A stretch of 64,000 nt of DNA from Protopterus annectens (Eukaryota > Chordata > Ceratodontiformes > Protopteridae): NCBI RefSeq assembly GCF_019279795.1, contig NC_056740.1:231386297-231450296 (forward strand), written 5' to 3'. A program made the translations under genes and the position numbers. Below are positions 22,295 to 33,000 of this stretch, piece after piece. How positions within the stretch are numbered: the first letter of the stretch is position 1; every line of letters starts with the position of its first letter. A model generated the notes under the pieces. The model had not been told where the DNA came from and searched no databases. It saw nothing but the letters and a program-made list of their open reading frames with translations.

Positions 22295-23266
22295 TAGAAA
22301 GCCTACTTATTTTAATCGTCTACTGCACTATAACAGTAATCACCCTGAATTTTAAAAGGGGGATAGTAAAAGAGCAGTCAGTACATCAGGTTGGCGAGGA
22401 TGATTTCTGATGACATTGTTTGATGTCGAAGGAAACATTTTAGGGGAAATTTTCCTTGCTAGAGGGTACCCCTGTTCCCGTACTGAATCCATTAAGGGTG
22501 ATGTTACTTAAAAAAGGAAGGCAGGGACTATTATTCCACTTATAAAAACTTCACATCAGTCTTTGGAAGAGCTTTTCAGTGTGACTCTGGATACTTAAAA
22601 AGACTTGACTACTGTGTTTGTTATGGAATTTTATAATGAGGGCCCCATTATTAGAAGAACCCTTTATAGGAACTGATCGATATTTTCTTGTTTTAATAAT
22701 GTCATGGACAAGATTGGTGATCGAACTAGGATTGTTTATCGGAAGAGGAAAACTATTAAAACCTTCCTAGAGGAGGGGGAAATCTGGTATCCTGGGTCAC
22801 AGAAAAAAACGGGTACTGTAAAGTGTGGGGCCTGTTCACAATGTAAATTTTTATTAGTTGCAAACACAGTTGCAGTCAATGGGCATAAGATTAAGGCAAC
22901 TTTTTTTTTTGCAACTGTAATTCTACTGGAGTAATTTATTTAGCTGTGTGTCAAAAATGTTACATTTTTTTATGTAGGGAAAACCCAGCGACTAGGGAAT
23001 GCATATATGAGCATTCCCTTGATGTTAGGGAAAACAAATCTACTAATTCCCTAGCTAAACATATTAATGACAACAGTGAGCATTATTTTATTTTATTTTT
23101 TGGCCTGGACTTTGTTCCTAAATCCCCTAGGGGTGGCCTGTGGGAGGACCTTTTGGAACAATGTAAACTTTTATGGCAGCTCAGGTTTAATGCTAATACT
23201 TCTCCAGGTTTGAATGAAACCATTTCTGTTGGTAGTCTTTTGAGATTAAAGTCTTTTAAAGTGTAA
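22295..23266 (+). pseudogene. PLE-2 RT thumb, zinc-binding linker and GIY-YIG endonuclease
   Basis: Coding begins in the middle of the RT thumb (LLHYNSNHP-like, then FLLARGYPCS). It then has a cysteine pair block CGACSQCKFL and a GIY-YIG domain in two frames (FYVGKTQR, then ECIYEHSLDVRENKSTNSLAKH, LLWQLRFNANTSPGLNETIS and SLLRLKSFKV at the end). The same end occurs in PLE-H. The RT palm is entirely missing, so the copy was never autonomous after insertion. There is a frameshift around 22920-22980. Confidence 0.82.
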
Positions 23267-23486
23267 CTTTGTTTGATATGCATTTTTTTGTTGTTTTAAT
23301 AATATGGGAGGGGGTATATGCTTATAAATGTTTTCGCTATAATTTTTTACTTTGGAGATTTTTTATTTAAGTTTTAATGGTGTGTTTTTGAATTTGATTG
23401 GACATTTATCATGTGAATCAAGGGGAAGGGGTATTAAAGCATGTGTATTTTAAGTGTTTGTTACTCTGAAGTCTGTTGTATTCCCA

Positions 23487-23556
23487 GATGAAAGCGCTTA
23501 GTGGTACTAAATATTTTTTAGTGTGGTGGTCTGTTCATTTCCTTGGGTTTTGGTTT
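23487..23556 (+). repeat. PLE-2 right terminal repeat
   Basis: Contains GATGAAAGCGCTTAGTGGTA. Upstream, CTGAAG at about 23467 followed by a TCTG...CAGA stem and GAAA gives a degenerate hammerhead-like order. Confidence 0.85.
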
Positions 23557-23617
23557 GTGTTCTCATTTGTTGGCATGGACTGCATTACTCTGTGGTTCAA
23601 GGTCATAATGAACAGTG

Positions 23618-24790
23618 TCTTTTTTTTGTTTGGCTGCTTCCCATGACCATACCTCTTGTAGTATCTGTAAGGTATTTGTGCCCAAGACAGTCAGAAGCTG
23701 TTCGTCTTCCCTGGCCATTTGTCTTGAAAACCAATGGCTTAAACAGGTAGCCCAGGGTACCATGGCGGAATCCTTTAACCCTGAGATACTTCAGCTAAGA
23801 AAGAAGGCAAGAAGTCTTGGCTGGATTATTTAGTTGTCCAGCCTCCACTGGATGTCAGTCTAGAAGCAGGTTATAGTGCTGTAGGTCATTAGGTGTCTAC
23901 ATCAGATTCCTGTGCCACAAGCCTATTGGAAGTCTATATGGATCTGACTTTTCGCATGTCCTCTGAGGCTTTTCAGGAGTCTGCTCCAGATATCGAGGGG
24001 AAGCCACAGTTGATTGTCTTTGAGGATTGTAGAGGGATTCTGCAGATATTGAACAGGGAGGAGGTTCCAGGTTTTCTTACCAAATCTTGCCAAGGGTTGG
24101 AACTTCTGGTATTAGTTAGGACTGATGTCCCTTCCAAGAAAAGACAAAAACTGAAACATGTTTCTGTCCATCCTAAGGATCCTGAAACAGAATGGCAGGA
24201 GTTTACTCAGGGCTTGTTTTCTGCCTTGATGGCCCTAAAGCCTCCTCAAGGGGTTTTGGTACCTTCTGTTCTTCGGACATCTACCCCTTCTAAATGGCGT
24301 AGGGAACTGGATTCCTTGGATAAGGATTAATTGTCTGATGAGGGGTCTTTGTCTTGTTCTTCACATATGCTTTCTCCTTTGGCTTATGGTTCTGATGAAG
24401 TCTGTTAGCCCTGAGTCTCCTTCTGAGGAATTGTCCTTTGGGGACACACTTGCTAGGATGATGGAATACTTTTAAGTGGGATTCTTCTCAAGTGTCTCAT
24501 AGTCAGAGAAAATATTATGAGTTGCTTCAGGTGGATACTCCTAAACCATCTTCAGTTCCTCCTGTGTTGGCTGCCTTGTTAGATACTTTCATTGCTGCTT
24601 CCAGGTCTTTTGATTCTCAGCCTCCTGCTCCTAAGGTTCATAACGATTGTCAATTTTTATTTAAATGTCCTTGCTGATCCTGCTATGGTGTCCGTCTCTT
24701 CTGACAAACCTAAGCTTTTGCCTTCTTCCAAACTTTTGCCTTCTGATAAGGATAGTAGGGCACTGGAGAGGATTGGTAAGAAAGTTTACT
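23618..24790 (+). pseudogene. DIRS-B Gag-like region
   Basis: A 145-residue open frame at 23893-24330 and neighbouring frames match the Gag of DIRS-E in layout. There is a segment near EWQEFTQGLFSALMALKPP. A later block has LSFGDTLARMMEY-like and KYYELLQVDTPKPSSVPPVL sequence, and the end reads DKDSRALERIGKKVYSLL. The last matches the DRDSRALDRWGKKVYTS block of the other Gags. Function is structural nucleic-acid packaging by analogy. The N-terminal cysteine motif is not clear here. Confidence 0.65.
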
Positions 24791-25460
24791 CTCTCCTGTC
24801 TCAACACCTTTCTCAAGGTCCCATCTTTTTGGATGCTAACTCGTCAAACCTTGTTTCCTCTTTTAGTACCCTATGCTTTTCTGGTGTCTTTGGATCTAAA
24901 AGATGCTTACCTTGATATCCATATTCACCTTCTTTTCAGGACGTTTTTACATTTCTCTGTCTTCCTTTCATTTTCAGTTCTGTGCTTTTCTCTTTGGCCT
25001 TTCTGCTGCCCGAAGGGTATTCACAAAATGCCTACCTCCTGTGATTGCTTTCTGCAGGCTCCAAGGCATTCAAATTTTTCCTTATCGAGATGATCTGTTA
25101 CTTCATGCTCCTTCTCCCGGTCGCCTGTTACAGGATCTGGAGTTCACTATCTTTTTCAAAGTCTGGGATTCACTATCAACTTCCACAAATCTGCCCTGAC
25201 TCCCATCTTAAGATCACCTGTATCTGGGATGCAGGATTTAGACAGTGCTTGTATTGGCCTCTCTTCCACCTCCAAAAGATTTGCAATTGACAGCCTTCTT
25301 TCAGTCTCTTCTTCCTCTGACTGCCATTTCAGCCAGGAAGCTTCTTCAAGCCACTGGATTTATAGCCTCCTCTATTCCATTGCTGCCTCTTGCCTGACTG
25401 CATATGCAGAAGCCTCAGTGGTACCTCATGTCAATTTGGCTGCAGCATTGTCCCACTCTG
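24791..25460 (+). pseudogene. DIRS-B reverse transcriptase, internally deleted
   Basis: Gag sequence runs almost directly into the RT palm, SLDLKDAYLDIHI, at about 24887. The end of Gag and the RT fingers present in DIRS-G are therefore missing. FGLSAARRVFTKCLPPVIAF and IFPYRDDLLLHA follow. The catalytic box is YRDD where DIRS-G has YLDD. Frameshifts are frequent. Confidence 0.75.
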
Positions 25461-26240
25461 TAATTCAGTGTACCTCTCCTTCCCTGTCTAAAGAAGGAAT
25501 TCAAGTGGTGGATTCAACAGTTTGCTCTCAACCCAGGCCGGCCATTTCATCCTCCCATCTCTTCTCAAAACCTGCTCACCGATGCCTCAGACATGGGGTG
25601 GGGGACTTCTTTTGGTCACCTGATCTGGTCCGCTCCATCAGAATTCAGACCAAAACAACATCAGAGATGAGAGCTCTGATTCTAGCCCTTCAAGCTTTTC
25701 ACCCCATGTTCTCTCCGGGTCCCCTGAAGGTGTACACAGACAATACTACAGTGATATGGTATATCAACAAGCAGGGGGCAAAAAATCTTATCTCCTGTGT
25801 AGGATGGCTCTTCAGGCTTGAGAGGTGGCTGTCAGTTATCTGTTAACTCTTCGGGTGGTATGCATTCATTCAGAGCACAATCTAGTGGTAGACTCTCTGA
25901 GCATGTCCAAAACACAGGCTCATGAATGGATGCTTCACAGAGATGTGTTTCTGGACATTGTCCATTGGTGGGGTATTCCTCTGGTAGATCTTTTTCTCTC
26001 CCTTCTGAACAGGCAGCTTCCTCTGTTCTGTTCCAGAGTGCCATGCCATCTGGCATGGAAGATGGACCCTTTCTTTTCCTTGGAAGGGGATGTTTCTTTA
26101 TGCTTTCCCTCCTCTTCCAAGAGTCTTGCAGAAGATTCAGCTGGACTCCCTGAAAATCTTGCTAGTGACTCCCATTTGGCCAAGACAGCACTGGTTCCTG
26201 CACTTAATGCATCTGGCCAGGGTCTGTCACCACAAGTTAC
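25461..26240 (+). pseudogene. DIRS-B RNase H and methyltransferase-like region
   Basis: RNase H motifs are LTDASDMGWG-like sequence near 25575, then TSEMRALILALQAF and VYTDNTTVIWYINKQGAK. The tail has VCIHSEHNLVVDSLS, HEWMLHRDVFLDIVHWWGIP and a decayed LFLSLLNRQL/PFLFLGRGCF segment in alternating frames. Frameshifts occur near 25840 and 26100. Confidence 0.75.
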
Positions 26241-27390
26241 CTCACCAGTTGGATCACCTCACACAGGACAAGAGGTCTCTCATCCATCCTCACTTGTCCA
26301 GTCTTCAACTGATACTGTGGGTGAAAGGGTTTTGATTTCTTTCAGTTACCTCTTTTCTGAGGATATGCTCAGGGTTTTACAGGAGGCAAGGAAACCCTCA
26401 GCCTGAAAATCTTGTATGTCCAAATGGAAAAGATTTTCTGTCTGGTGCCATGCTTGTAACCAAGAATCTTTTTCAGTGGGGCTCCCTCTGGTCCTCTCTT
26501 ATTTGTGTGAGTAGCTCAGGTCTGGCCTGGCCTGGCCTGGTCTATTCTTCTGTGAAGGCCCATTTGTCAGCCATTTCTGTTTGTCTGCCCTTGAATCCTC
26601 ATTTGGCTTCTTGTTTTGAGGTCATACAATTTCTTAAAGGTGTCCTGCATATTAGGCCTCCAAGGAAACTATTCCTCCTCCTTGGGACCTTAATTTTGTT
26701 TTGAAAATATTGACTTGGGCTCCTTTTGAGCCTGCAGATTCTGCTTCTTTACAACATTGTACCTGGAAGACTGTTCTGTTGCTGGCTCTTACTTCTGCTC
26801 AGTGTGTTTCTGAGCTCCAGGCCCTTATGGCCATTCCTTCTTTTTTGTTTTTTCTACAGGGGCAGGGTGTCCCTTCATACTAATCTTCTTTTGTTCCCAA
26901 GGTAGTAAATGAGTTGTCCTTGAATCAGTTTGTGCAACTCCCTTCCTTTTTCCCTTCTTCTCAGTCTGCTAGGGGAGGGTCCTGCATAATTGGATTTGCA
27001 GAGACAGCTTTGTTACTATATGGATAAAACTGAGGCCATTTGTAAGTCTGATCAGCCTTTGTTTCCTTTCATCCCAGGACATCGGGTTTGGCTGTTTCTA
27101 AGCAAACTCTCTCTTCTTTGATATCTAAGGCGATTTTTGTTGTACTTTTCGTGACAAATCTTTATCTACTTCTGTTAGAACTCATTCCATTAGGGCTGTT
27201 GCCTCCTCTTGTGCCTTCTTCAAGGGGTTGGACACTAGTTCCTTCCTTGAAGCTGTTACTTGGTCTTCAGTGCATACCTTTACTAAGCATTACAAGTTGG
27301 CTATGGTTTCTAGGGTTAGAACAAGTTTTGCTGAAACCATTTTATTTGGGTTTGTTGAGGACTCTTCCACCTCCCATTCTGTTTCATGAG
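26241..27390 (+). pseudogene. DIRS-B tyrosine recombinase
   Basis: The N-terminal part reads LRVLQEARKPSA then a stop and SKWKRFSVW. The middle reads FEPADSASLQHCTWKTVLLLALTSAQ. The first catalytic arginine is replaced (SAQCVSELQAL where DIRS-E has SARRVSELQAL). The HxxR box is kept as THSIRAVAS near 27185 and the tyrosine as KHYKLAMVSRVR near 27290. Several frame changes and stops make it inactive. Confidence 0.78.
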
Positions 27391-27424
27391 CTTTTTTTAC
27401 TCTTCCTTCTGTTTAGAATACTGC

Positions 27425-27860
27425 AACAGTGATGTTGAAGGGAATAGTACAGTTGTGTAAAATCTTACCATAACAGTCTCTCTTCACTGTTCCAGTGTTT
27501 GCTCCCTCCCTCCAACCCTTTCTTGTTTGTTCTGGTTTTAGTTTTAGATTCCATTCTGGCTGAGGGTTCCCCTTTTTCTTCAGCATTCTTTCTTTCTGGA
27601 TGTGCATTGACTCCTTCGTCCTATGGAGATTTTCTCTTCTGGGGCAATTCATTTCTGGGTAGTGCATCCGTACATTCCATTTATGCTCTATGTTCTGTGC
27701 AGGGAGCATAACTGTGACTTATGCTGCATACAAGATTATAAGGCTTTTGTATAGTGGCTGAGTGTCAAACTACCTTGGTGGGAGATCCCTTCTGTTTACC
27801 ATACTGCATCAGTGAAGAAAAGGACATCTGTTGTCATGCTAAGATTTTACACAACTGTAC
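27425..27860 (+). repeat. DIRS-B internal complementary region and right terminal repeat
   Basis: GTACAGTTGTGTAAAATCTTA at 27448-27468 is the reverse complement of 27840-27860, the outer right end. The right repeat from about 27690 pairs with the left repeat at 21828. Confidence 0.75.
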
Positions 27861-27894
27861 TATGAAAATGGACATATATCAGTCGGGATTCTCG

Positions 27895-29780
27895 GTCAAA
27901 AAATGTTACTTTCTCCTTTTGCTTGGTGCAAAACCTGTATGTATGCTGAGATTGAACAGCAGTGTTAGGAGTGTGGCTAAATCTTCCATCCTGTTTAAGA
28001 TGCATCCTTGGATATTGTCAGGGCCCATTGATGCAGTAATTTTATATTGTTTGATAGTACTTTTAGGATTTGATCTAGTTGATAGCTGGAGCTGAGCCAG
28101 TTTCAGGCTCAAGGTATATCTTGAGGGATAGACTGAAGGGCGGGGTAAAGTTAGAGGTAAATTTATCTGACAGTATGTTCACTATTTCATCAGGCTCAGT
28201 GTAGGTAACATTGTTTTCAATCAGTTTGTTTCATCGCTGAGTTGTGCTTTTGAGATTACAAACATAACTAAAACACCTTGTTATTATCTTTGGCTTGGAT
28301 AGCTAATGTAGCCTTAAACTTGGCTTTGGTGGATTTTATTAAGCTCCTGAGTTGTTTATGTATTTCAGTGACAAGAGCTCTTAACATTCTGGGAATTATT
28401 CTAATTACTTTTGGTAAAAATACTTTCCCTTTCCACCATGTGGATTTGTTTCTGGGGCCTGCCGTGCACATATTCTTGCAGGATACCGGTGCATCTCTGC
28501 AGCTGCTTACATGCTGGTATAGTGTAGTGGTGTGCATTTCTGGGTATTCAGGGCATTAACTTGGTTTGGTGGGGATTTGTAACTTGCCAGCGAATCACTT
28601 AGGAGTAGACAGTTTGCCTTAATGAAATTTCTAAAGGTACCTTGGGTGGAAGGGATCTCTGGTTTCAACTTTATTTTGAAGAAGACTATGATGGTCACAT
28701 CTAGCAAGTGATAAAAATGTGCAAGAGACTGTACAAGATGCTCCCATATTAGTAAGGACAAGATACAAAATGTTCTTCCCACTAATGGGTACTTTGACTA
28801 ATTGTTCTAGTGCATTTGTGTTGACAAAATCCTTGAGTCTCTATGCTTGTGCACTAGTGGTGGTGTAGGTTTCCCAGACTATAGTTGGATAGTTTAGATC
28901 GCCTCAGAAAAATGGTATTCGGTTTAATACCGAGTAGTTCTGATTCCTGTAGATAGATGTTGTGGCTTTCTTGTATCATAGAAGAAGTTCTGTAGCCAGC
29001 TAATATATGGTATGGGACATTTCTGATGGTTATTTGGACGTGACAAAGTTCTAGTGCATCGTGCTGCTGCCAACCTTGATGCGAGTCTCTTCTGGATGTA
29101 GAGTGAGACATCTTCACCCTTTTTCCCTCTCGTATGCAGTAACTGTTGTAAATGTCTGGAAGGCGTTGTAGCCCTGTACAGCTTGGGTGCTCTCTACTAT
29201 TTTAAACTGTCTCAGTCACTGTACAGACATAGATGTGTCCTCCAGGGTGAGGAGAGCTTGTAGGGAGTGGAGTGTTTTGTTTAGGCTCCTAGCCTTGTTC
29301 TGTAACACCTTCATAGTTTCTTTTGTTTGTTTTGTTATCTTGGTAGGTTTATCAGGTTGGGATGGCCTAAAAAAGGCAATATGAGGTGGACAGTGTCTTA
29401 GCCAGTAATTGGAACCGTAGAATGGACAGATGCAGGCCATCCTCGAAGCAGTGTATTCTGTCGATCATATCCTCCCATGTTGAAAAATGACACCAAAAAC
29501 TAAGCCAATTATTTTGAACTCAATTATTTTTTGCTCATATTGTAGCATCATCCCTGGATAAGGTAGAATACTGCTCAATGATATGCTCATACCTGCCTTG
29601 GACACTCAGTCTCTCTTCATATAGTTCTGGGAGGTATACCTCAAGTCATTGATACAAGCATGAACTATGTCAGAGTAATACTAGTACTTGTTGTTCAAAG
29701 ACTTGAGTGCTTTTGTGATTTGATGGAGTCTGGGACCAGGCAAGTAGCTAGCCATCGCTCTTTCCTAGCTCAGCCTTTTA
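27895..29780 (-). pseudogene. CR1 copy d, 5' half: ORF1 esterase end, endonuclease, linker, start of RT
   Basis: Read from 29780 down: HACINDLR (a GxND-like esterase block) and an EDGLHLS-like block near 29440 belong to ORF1. The endonuclease has RNVPYHILAGYR and a decayed GDLNYP near 28900. The linker shows LRSLIKSTKAKFKA and DNNKVF. The RT start has GPDNIQGCILN and LFNLSIHTGFAPSK, where DIRS-B interrupts it. The other half is at 20290-21827. Confidence 0.75.
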
Positions 29781-30664
29781 AGAGGATGTCGAATGGAGTC
29801 ATGTATACCAAGAATTTTTTTGAGGTTAATGTCTGCCTTACGGGCTTTAGCACCTGTGACTTTGAGACTCCTTGTGCTATGTGAGGATGTAGGCTTAACT
29901 TGCCGAGTGTACTTTGTGCCTGTGTTGTGTTTTTGGAGGTCTTTGAGGTTTAGGCAAGTTAATCTTTAGAACTTCTGCATATGATGGATTACGTATGTGT
30001 ATTTTGATGGTCTTGGAGAGGTTTTATGTGTGGTGTACTGCTCACGATTTTGGTGTCTTGAGTTTACTGTATGTGAGATTTTTGCCTCCAGGGATATTGT
30101 ATATGTTCATCTCTCATACAATGTGTTATGCTGTTTGAATAATAGACCGTCAGGTAGCGTGAGATATTTCTTACACTGTCTCAAGATGCCCATCTCAATC
30201 AGAGTGGCTAGAGATGTTATGGGATAGTGCTGGCTTATGATACTGACATATCCATTCATTGTGTATTTAGCCTCCATTACACTTGAGCATTGAATGTTGT
30301 TTGAGTTTGACCGCTTTCTTTTGGTGTACTGATTTTCAGGGTAGATTTCTTGATTTTGTGGACTGGAGAGCATTGAAGTATCTTTTTTTTTTTTTTTTTT
30401 CCTGTCAGTGAGAAATTGTATCCCCTTTGTTCTCACTGCTGTTTCTGCTGACTCAAAACTTGATTATATTCTGTTGAAAAATTTCTTATAGCTAGTTTCC
30501 TTTTGAGCTTTTACTGCAATATTCCTTTTTCTGTATTAGTAAAAAGAGAAAAGTAATTCAGAGGGAAGTAGAAGAGTGAGGGAGAAAAACAGAAGTAGCC
30601 TTTATGCTTCTTTGCCTTAATTTTGAGGGTCCACTAATAAATAAGATGGATTTCAACGGCAGCT
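29781..30664. other. Non-coding, nothing firmly recognised
   Basis: May contain the decayed start of the CR1 ORF1. A poly-T run lies at about 30382-30400. Confidence 0.4.
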
Positions 30665-31380
30665 ATTTGTAATCTTTCAAAGGAGAATACATGCTACATC
30701 TTCTGGATGTGCACAGGCAATTACATTTGTATTTATATGGAACTAAAGAAATCAGGAAATCGGATCAGATGTTTATCTCTTTCTCAACAAGTCGACTAGG
30801 TTTTCCAATATCTAAAGCTACACTGGCTAAACGGATAACTAATTGCATTTTTTGGATCTATTCCCAGCAAGGCATTTCTCTACCAAGACCGCCTAAAGCC
30901 CACTCAACTAGATCCATGGCCACTTCATCTGCTTTTTGGTCAAGATTCTCATAGCTGGGGACTCTGTCCCATTCATTGGGAAGAATGAAAAGGACCGCAA
31001 CAGATACAAAAGTTATATGCTCACCATAACTAGACATCAGTATAGTCCATTTTCATTCTTACTTAACTCCCCCCCCTCCATCCCCCCTTCTGGAGTGACT
31101 TGACGGTTTCTTGTTGGAACCTATAGTTTTGGGTTTGAGACCTGTTCTATTATCTTTCCTTTTCTTTGACTGCTTAATGTAGACCTAGACAACAAACTCC
31201 AATCTGAGGTGCTGGGGATGGACTACAGCATTATAGGTAGAGGGAGGAGCTTGAGAGTTGGATCCAAAGTCTGAAGTTTGCAGGCAAGTCTGATCTGTTG
31301 ATTGGATCTGTAACCCATTCGTTGAGGAAGACTGAATATGGATAACACAGATGCCTAGTTGTGGTGAGTACATAACTTTT
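30665..31380 (+). mobile_element. DIRS-C, 3' fragment
   Basis: Only the middle of the recombinase and the 3' non-coding region remain. TATGCTCACCATAACTAG at about 31015 is complementary to the right end near 31361-31380 (GTGGTGAGTACATAACTT), as in DIRS-A. Confidence 0.8.
30670..30954 (+). pseudogene. DIRS-C tyrosine recombinase fragment
   Basis: Reads GEYMLHLLDVHRQLHLYLYG, IRKSDQMFISFSTSR and AHSTRSMATSSAFWS, then stops. The HxxR box is present. The segment with the catalytic tyrosine and everything before GEYMLH are deleted. It is closest to DIRS-A. Confidence 0.8.
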
Positions 31381-31548
31381 AATTTTGGCTTACCTGCATG
31401 TGCAAGTACAAAACACTGCTTCAGCAGCTGCAGCAGTTATCTTTATGCAGATTTTGCTAAAGATCCTTATAATTTGCTGTTAGATAGCGATGGCAGCAAG
31501 CACTTCGAAAATTGCTGTCTGAAGTACTGCTTCATTGGCCATCATGAC

Positions 31549-31608
31549 CAATTTAATGTTATCTCTTAACACAGTCAGCAATTTAATGTTATCTCTTAAC
31601 ACAGTCAG
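31549..31608. repeat. Perfect 30-bp tandem duplication
   Basis: The unit beginning CAATTTAATGTTATCTCTTA occurs twice head to tail without a mismatch. Confidence 0.95.
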
Positions 31609-32400
31609 CATATACTAACAGTCACTGCGTTAATAAGTAGCAGTAATCTGGTCATGCTGATTTGATTTGGCACTGCTTTAGCTGGTCACTTCATAGTGTT
31701 TGCTGCCATTCTTTTCAGTGATTATTATGTGTAATTTGTGTTATGCTGGTTTTCTTATAGATCCATGCTTCGTCAAATGATGCAAACGGATTTTTTCAGG
31801 GTACTGTGAAAATTTACTTTGCATTAATTTAGTTTTGATTTTGGAGCTAGAGGGAGCGGCAGCGATGTATCAAAAGCTGGAACTGAGATGAAAATCACAC
31901 ATTTTTCCATGTTAATTTTGATTTTGGTTAATGAGACTTTTAGCTTGCTTCAGTCTCTAGGAGAATCCACCATTCTCCCTCTTGCTTTCCTCACACAATC
32001 TCTTTGTGTACCACACATACCAGTTTTACTACACGTATTCTTAACTGCATTTTGATCCAGTTATAACCAGGTTTGTATTGTGGGAGACTACTTTTAGCTT
32101 TTATTTTAAATGCAACTGTCACCAGGTTCTTCAGTACAAGCATATATAGGAGTCAATTTTGCTGTGTTCGTATTATGGGGAAAATATCTTTATGTTTGTG
32201 TTGCAAGTGTGATGTATATGACCATCGTTCATTGTTAATTATGGATTTAGATGGCTGATGGTGGCACTGGGGCAGGTTGAAGGGGATCAGGGCTCCATTA
32301 TATAGCTCATTGTTTTACCTCTGTCAAAAAGTGAGAAACTCATGTGGAATATAATTTCTCTGTTCTTAGCTTTGACACTGGCATTTTATAGCAAATAGTT
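31609..32400. other. Non-coding, nothing recognised
   Basis: No gene or repeat family seen. Confidence 0.45.
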
Positions 32401-32404
32401 GTTG

Positions 32405-32690
32405 GTGTAGGGGTCCTGGGTTCAAGTTCCTGGTTACCATTCATTGCTTGATAGTTGGTGCAGTTGATTAAGGCTATGAGCTGTCAACGATCTAGTCCTG
32501 CGGTACACTTGATTTGCGTATTGTGTGTCCTTGATCAAGTCGCTTAACCAGACAGCGCAAGGAGAGGGGGGCAACTAGGAATTTGGGCTAGGCTAGCTCC
32601 ACAGTGGTCCCCTGGACTGCAAGTCTAGTTACTACCTATGAGCTTATAAACTCTGCTCAGTCATTGTGGGATCAACATAAAGCTGTAATT
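32405..32690 (+). mobile_element. Possible CORE/MIR-like SINE remnant
   Basis: GGGTTCAAGTTCC at about 32408 resembles a pol III B box. TGTGTCCTTGATCAAGTCGC followed by TTAACC at about 32521 resembles the conserved core of MIR-type SINEs. No target duplication found. Confidence 0.4.
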
Positions 32691-32821
32691 ATTACATAGA
32701 GAAGACCCTCTGATTCAAAAAATGAGAACATAACCGTATAGCAACTTAAGTTGAGCAGGGGATTCTGGGAGTGAGATGCCTGAAGTTGTCATAAAGGAGG
32801 TGAGTATTCTGTCTTTTAGGA

Positions 32822-33000
32822 TCATAGGTAAGTACTAGGCTATCTGCCTTTACAGGCTGTTATAAGCCTAGACAATTTCCCCTTTTGTGTTCATGGGGTA
32901 ATTTTTCCATTTCTCATCCATAAATCCAAGTTGTGTTTGAATATGGACATGGATGAACTTTGCTTTATGTGGATGGGGAATCTTGTTCTTACTGTACTGT
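32822..33000 (-). mobile_element. CR1 3'-end fragment
   Basis: GATCATAGGTAAGTACTAGG matches the CR1 3' end at 13322 in the same orientation, and the coding-like end (AAAGTTCATCCATGTCC on the minus strand) follows. Confidence 0.65.

Larger units (their letters stand above)
22199..23600 (+). mobile_element. PLE-2, 5'-truncated Penelope-like element with inverted terminal repeats
   Basis: Flanked by a perfect 16-base target duplication GGTCATAATGAACAGT at 22183-22198 and 23601-23616. Its terminal repeats are inverted (22199-22268 and about 23487-23556), and a 44-base extension follows the right arm. Inverted terminal repeats with a one-sided tail are known for Penelope elements. It lies inside DIRS-B. 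Confidence 0.88.
21828..27860 (+). mobile_element. DIRS-B, inserted in CR1 copy d and carrying PLE-2
   Basis: The left inverted repeat (about 21828-21990) matches the reverse complement of about 27690-27830. Shared blocks are TATACAAAAGCC, GGGATCTCCCA and TTATGCTCCC. Between lie Gag, RT, RNase H/MT and recombinase relics. The flanks join CR1 coding (GFAPSK... on the right, TIIPCKRE... on the left), so the insertion point is inside the LINE RT. PLE-2 sits in the 5' part of this element. Confidence 0.85.

Noticed and set aside
23467-23510. Hammerhead ribozyme in PLE-2 right repeat
   Set aside because: CTGAAGT departs from CUGANGA and stem III has a mismatch; mentioned with the repeat but not called as a feature.
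27499-27711. Hydrophobic 70-residue ORF as a small membrane protein
   Set aside because: It lies in the DIRS-B 3' non-coding and terminal repeat region and comes from T-rich sequence.
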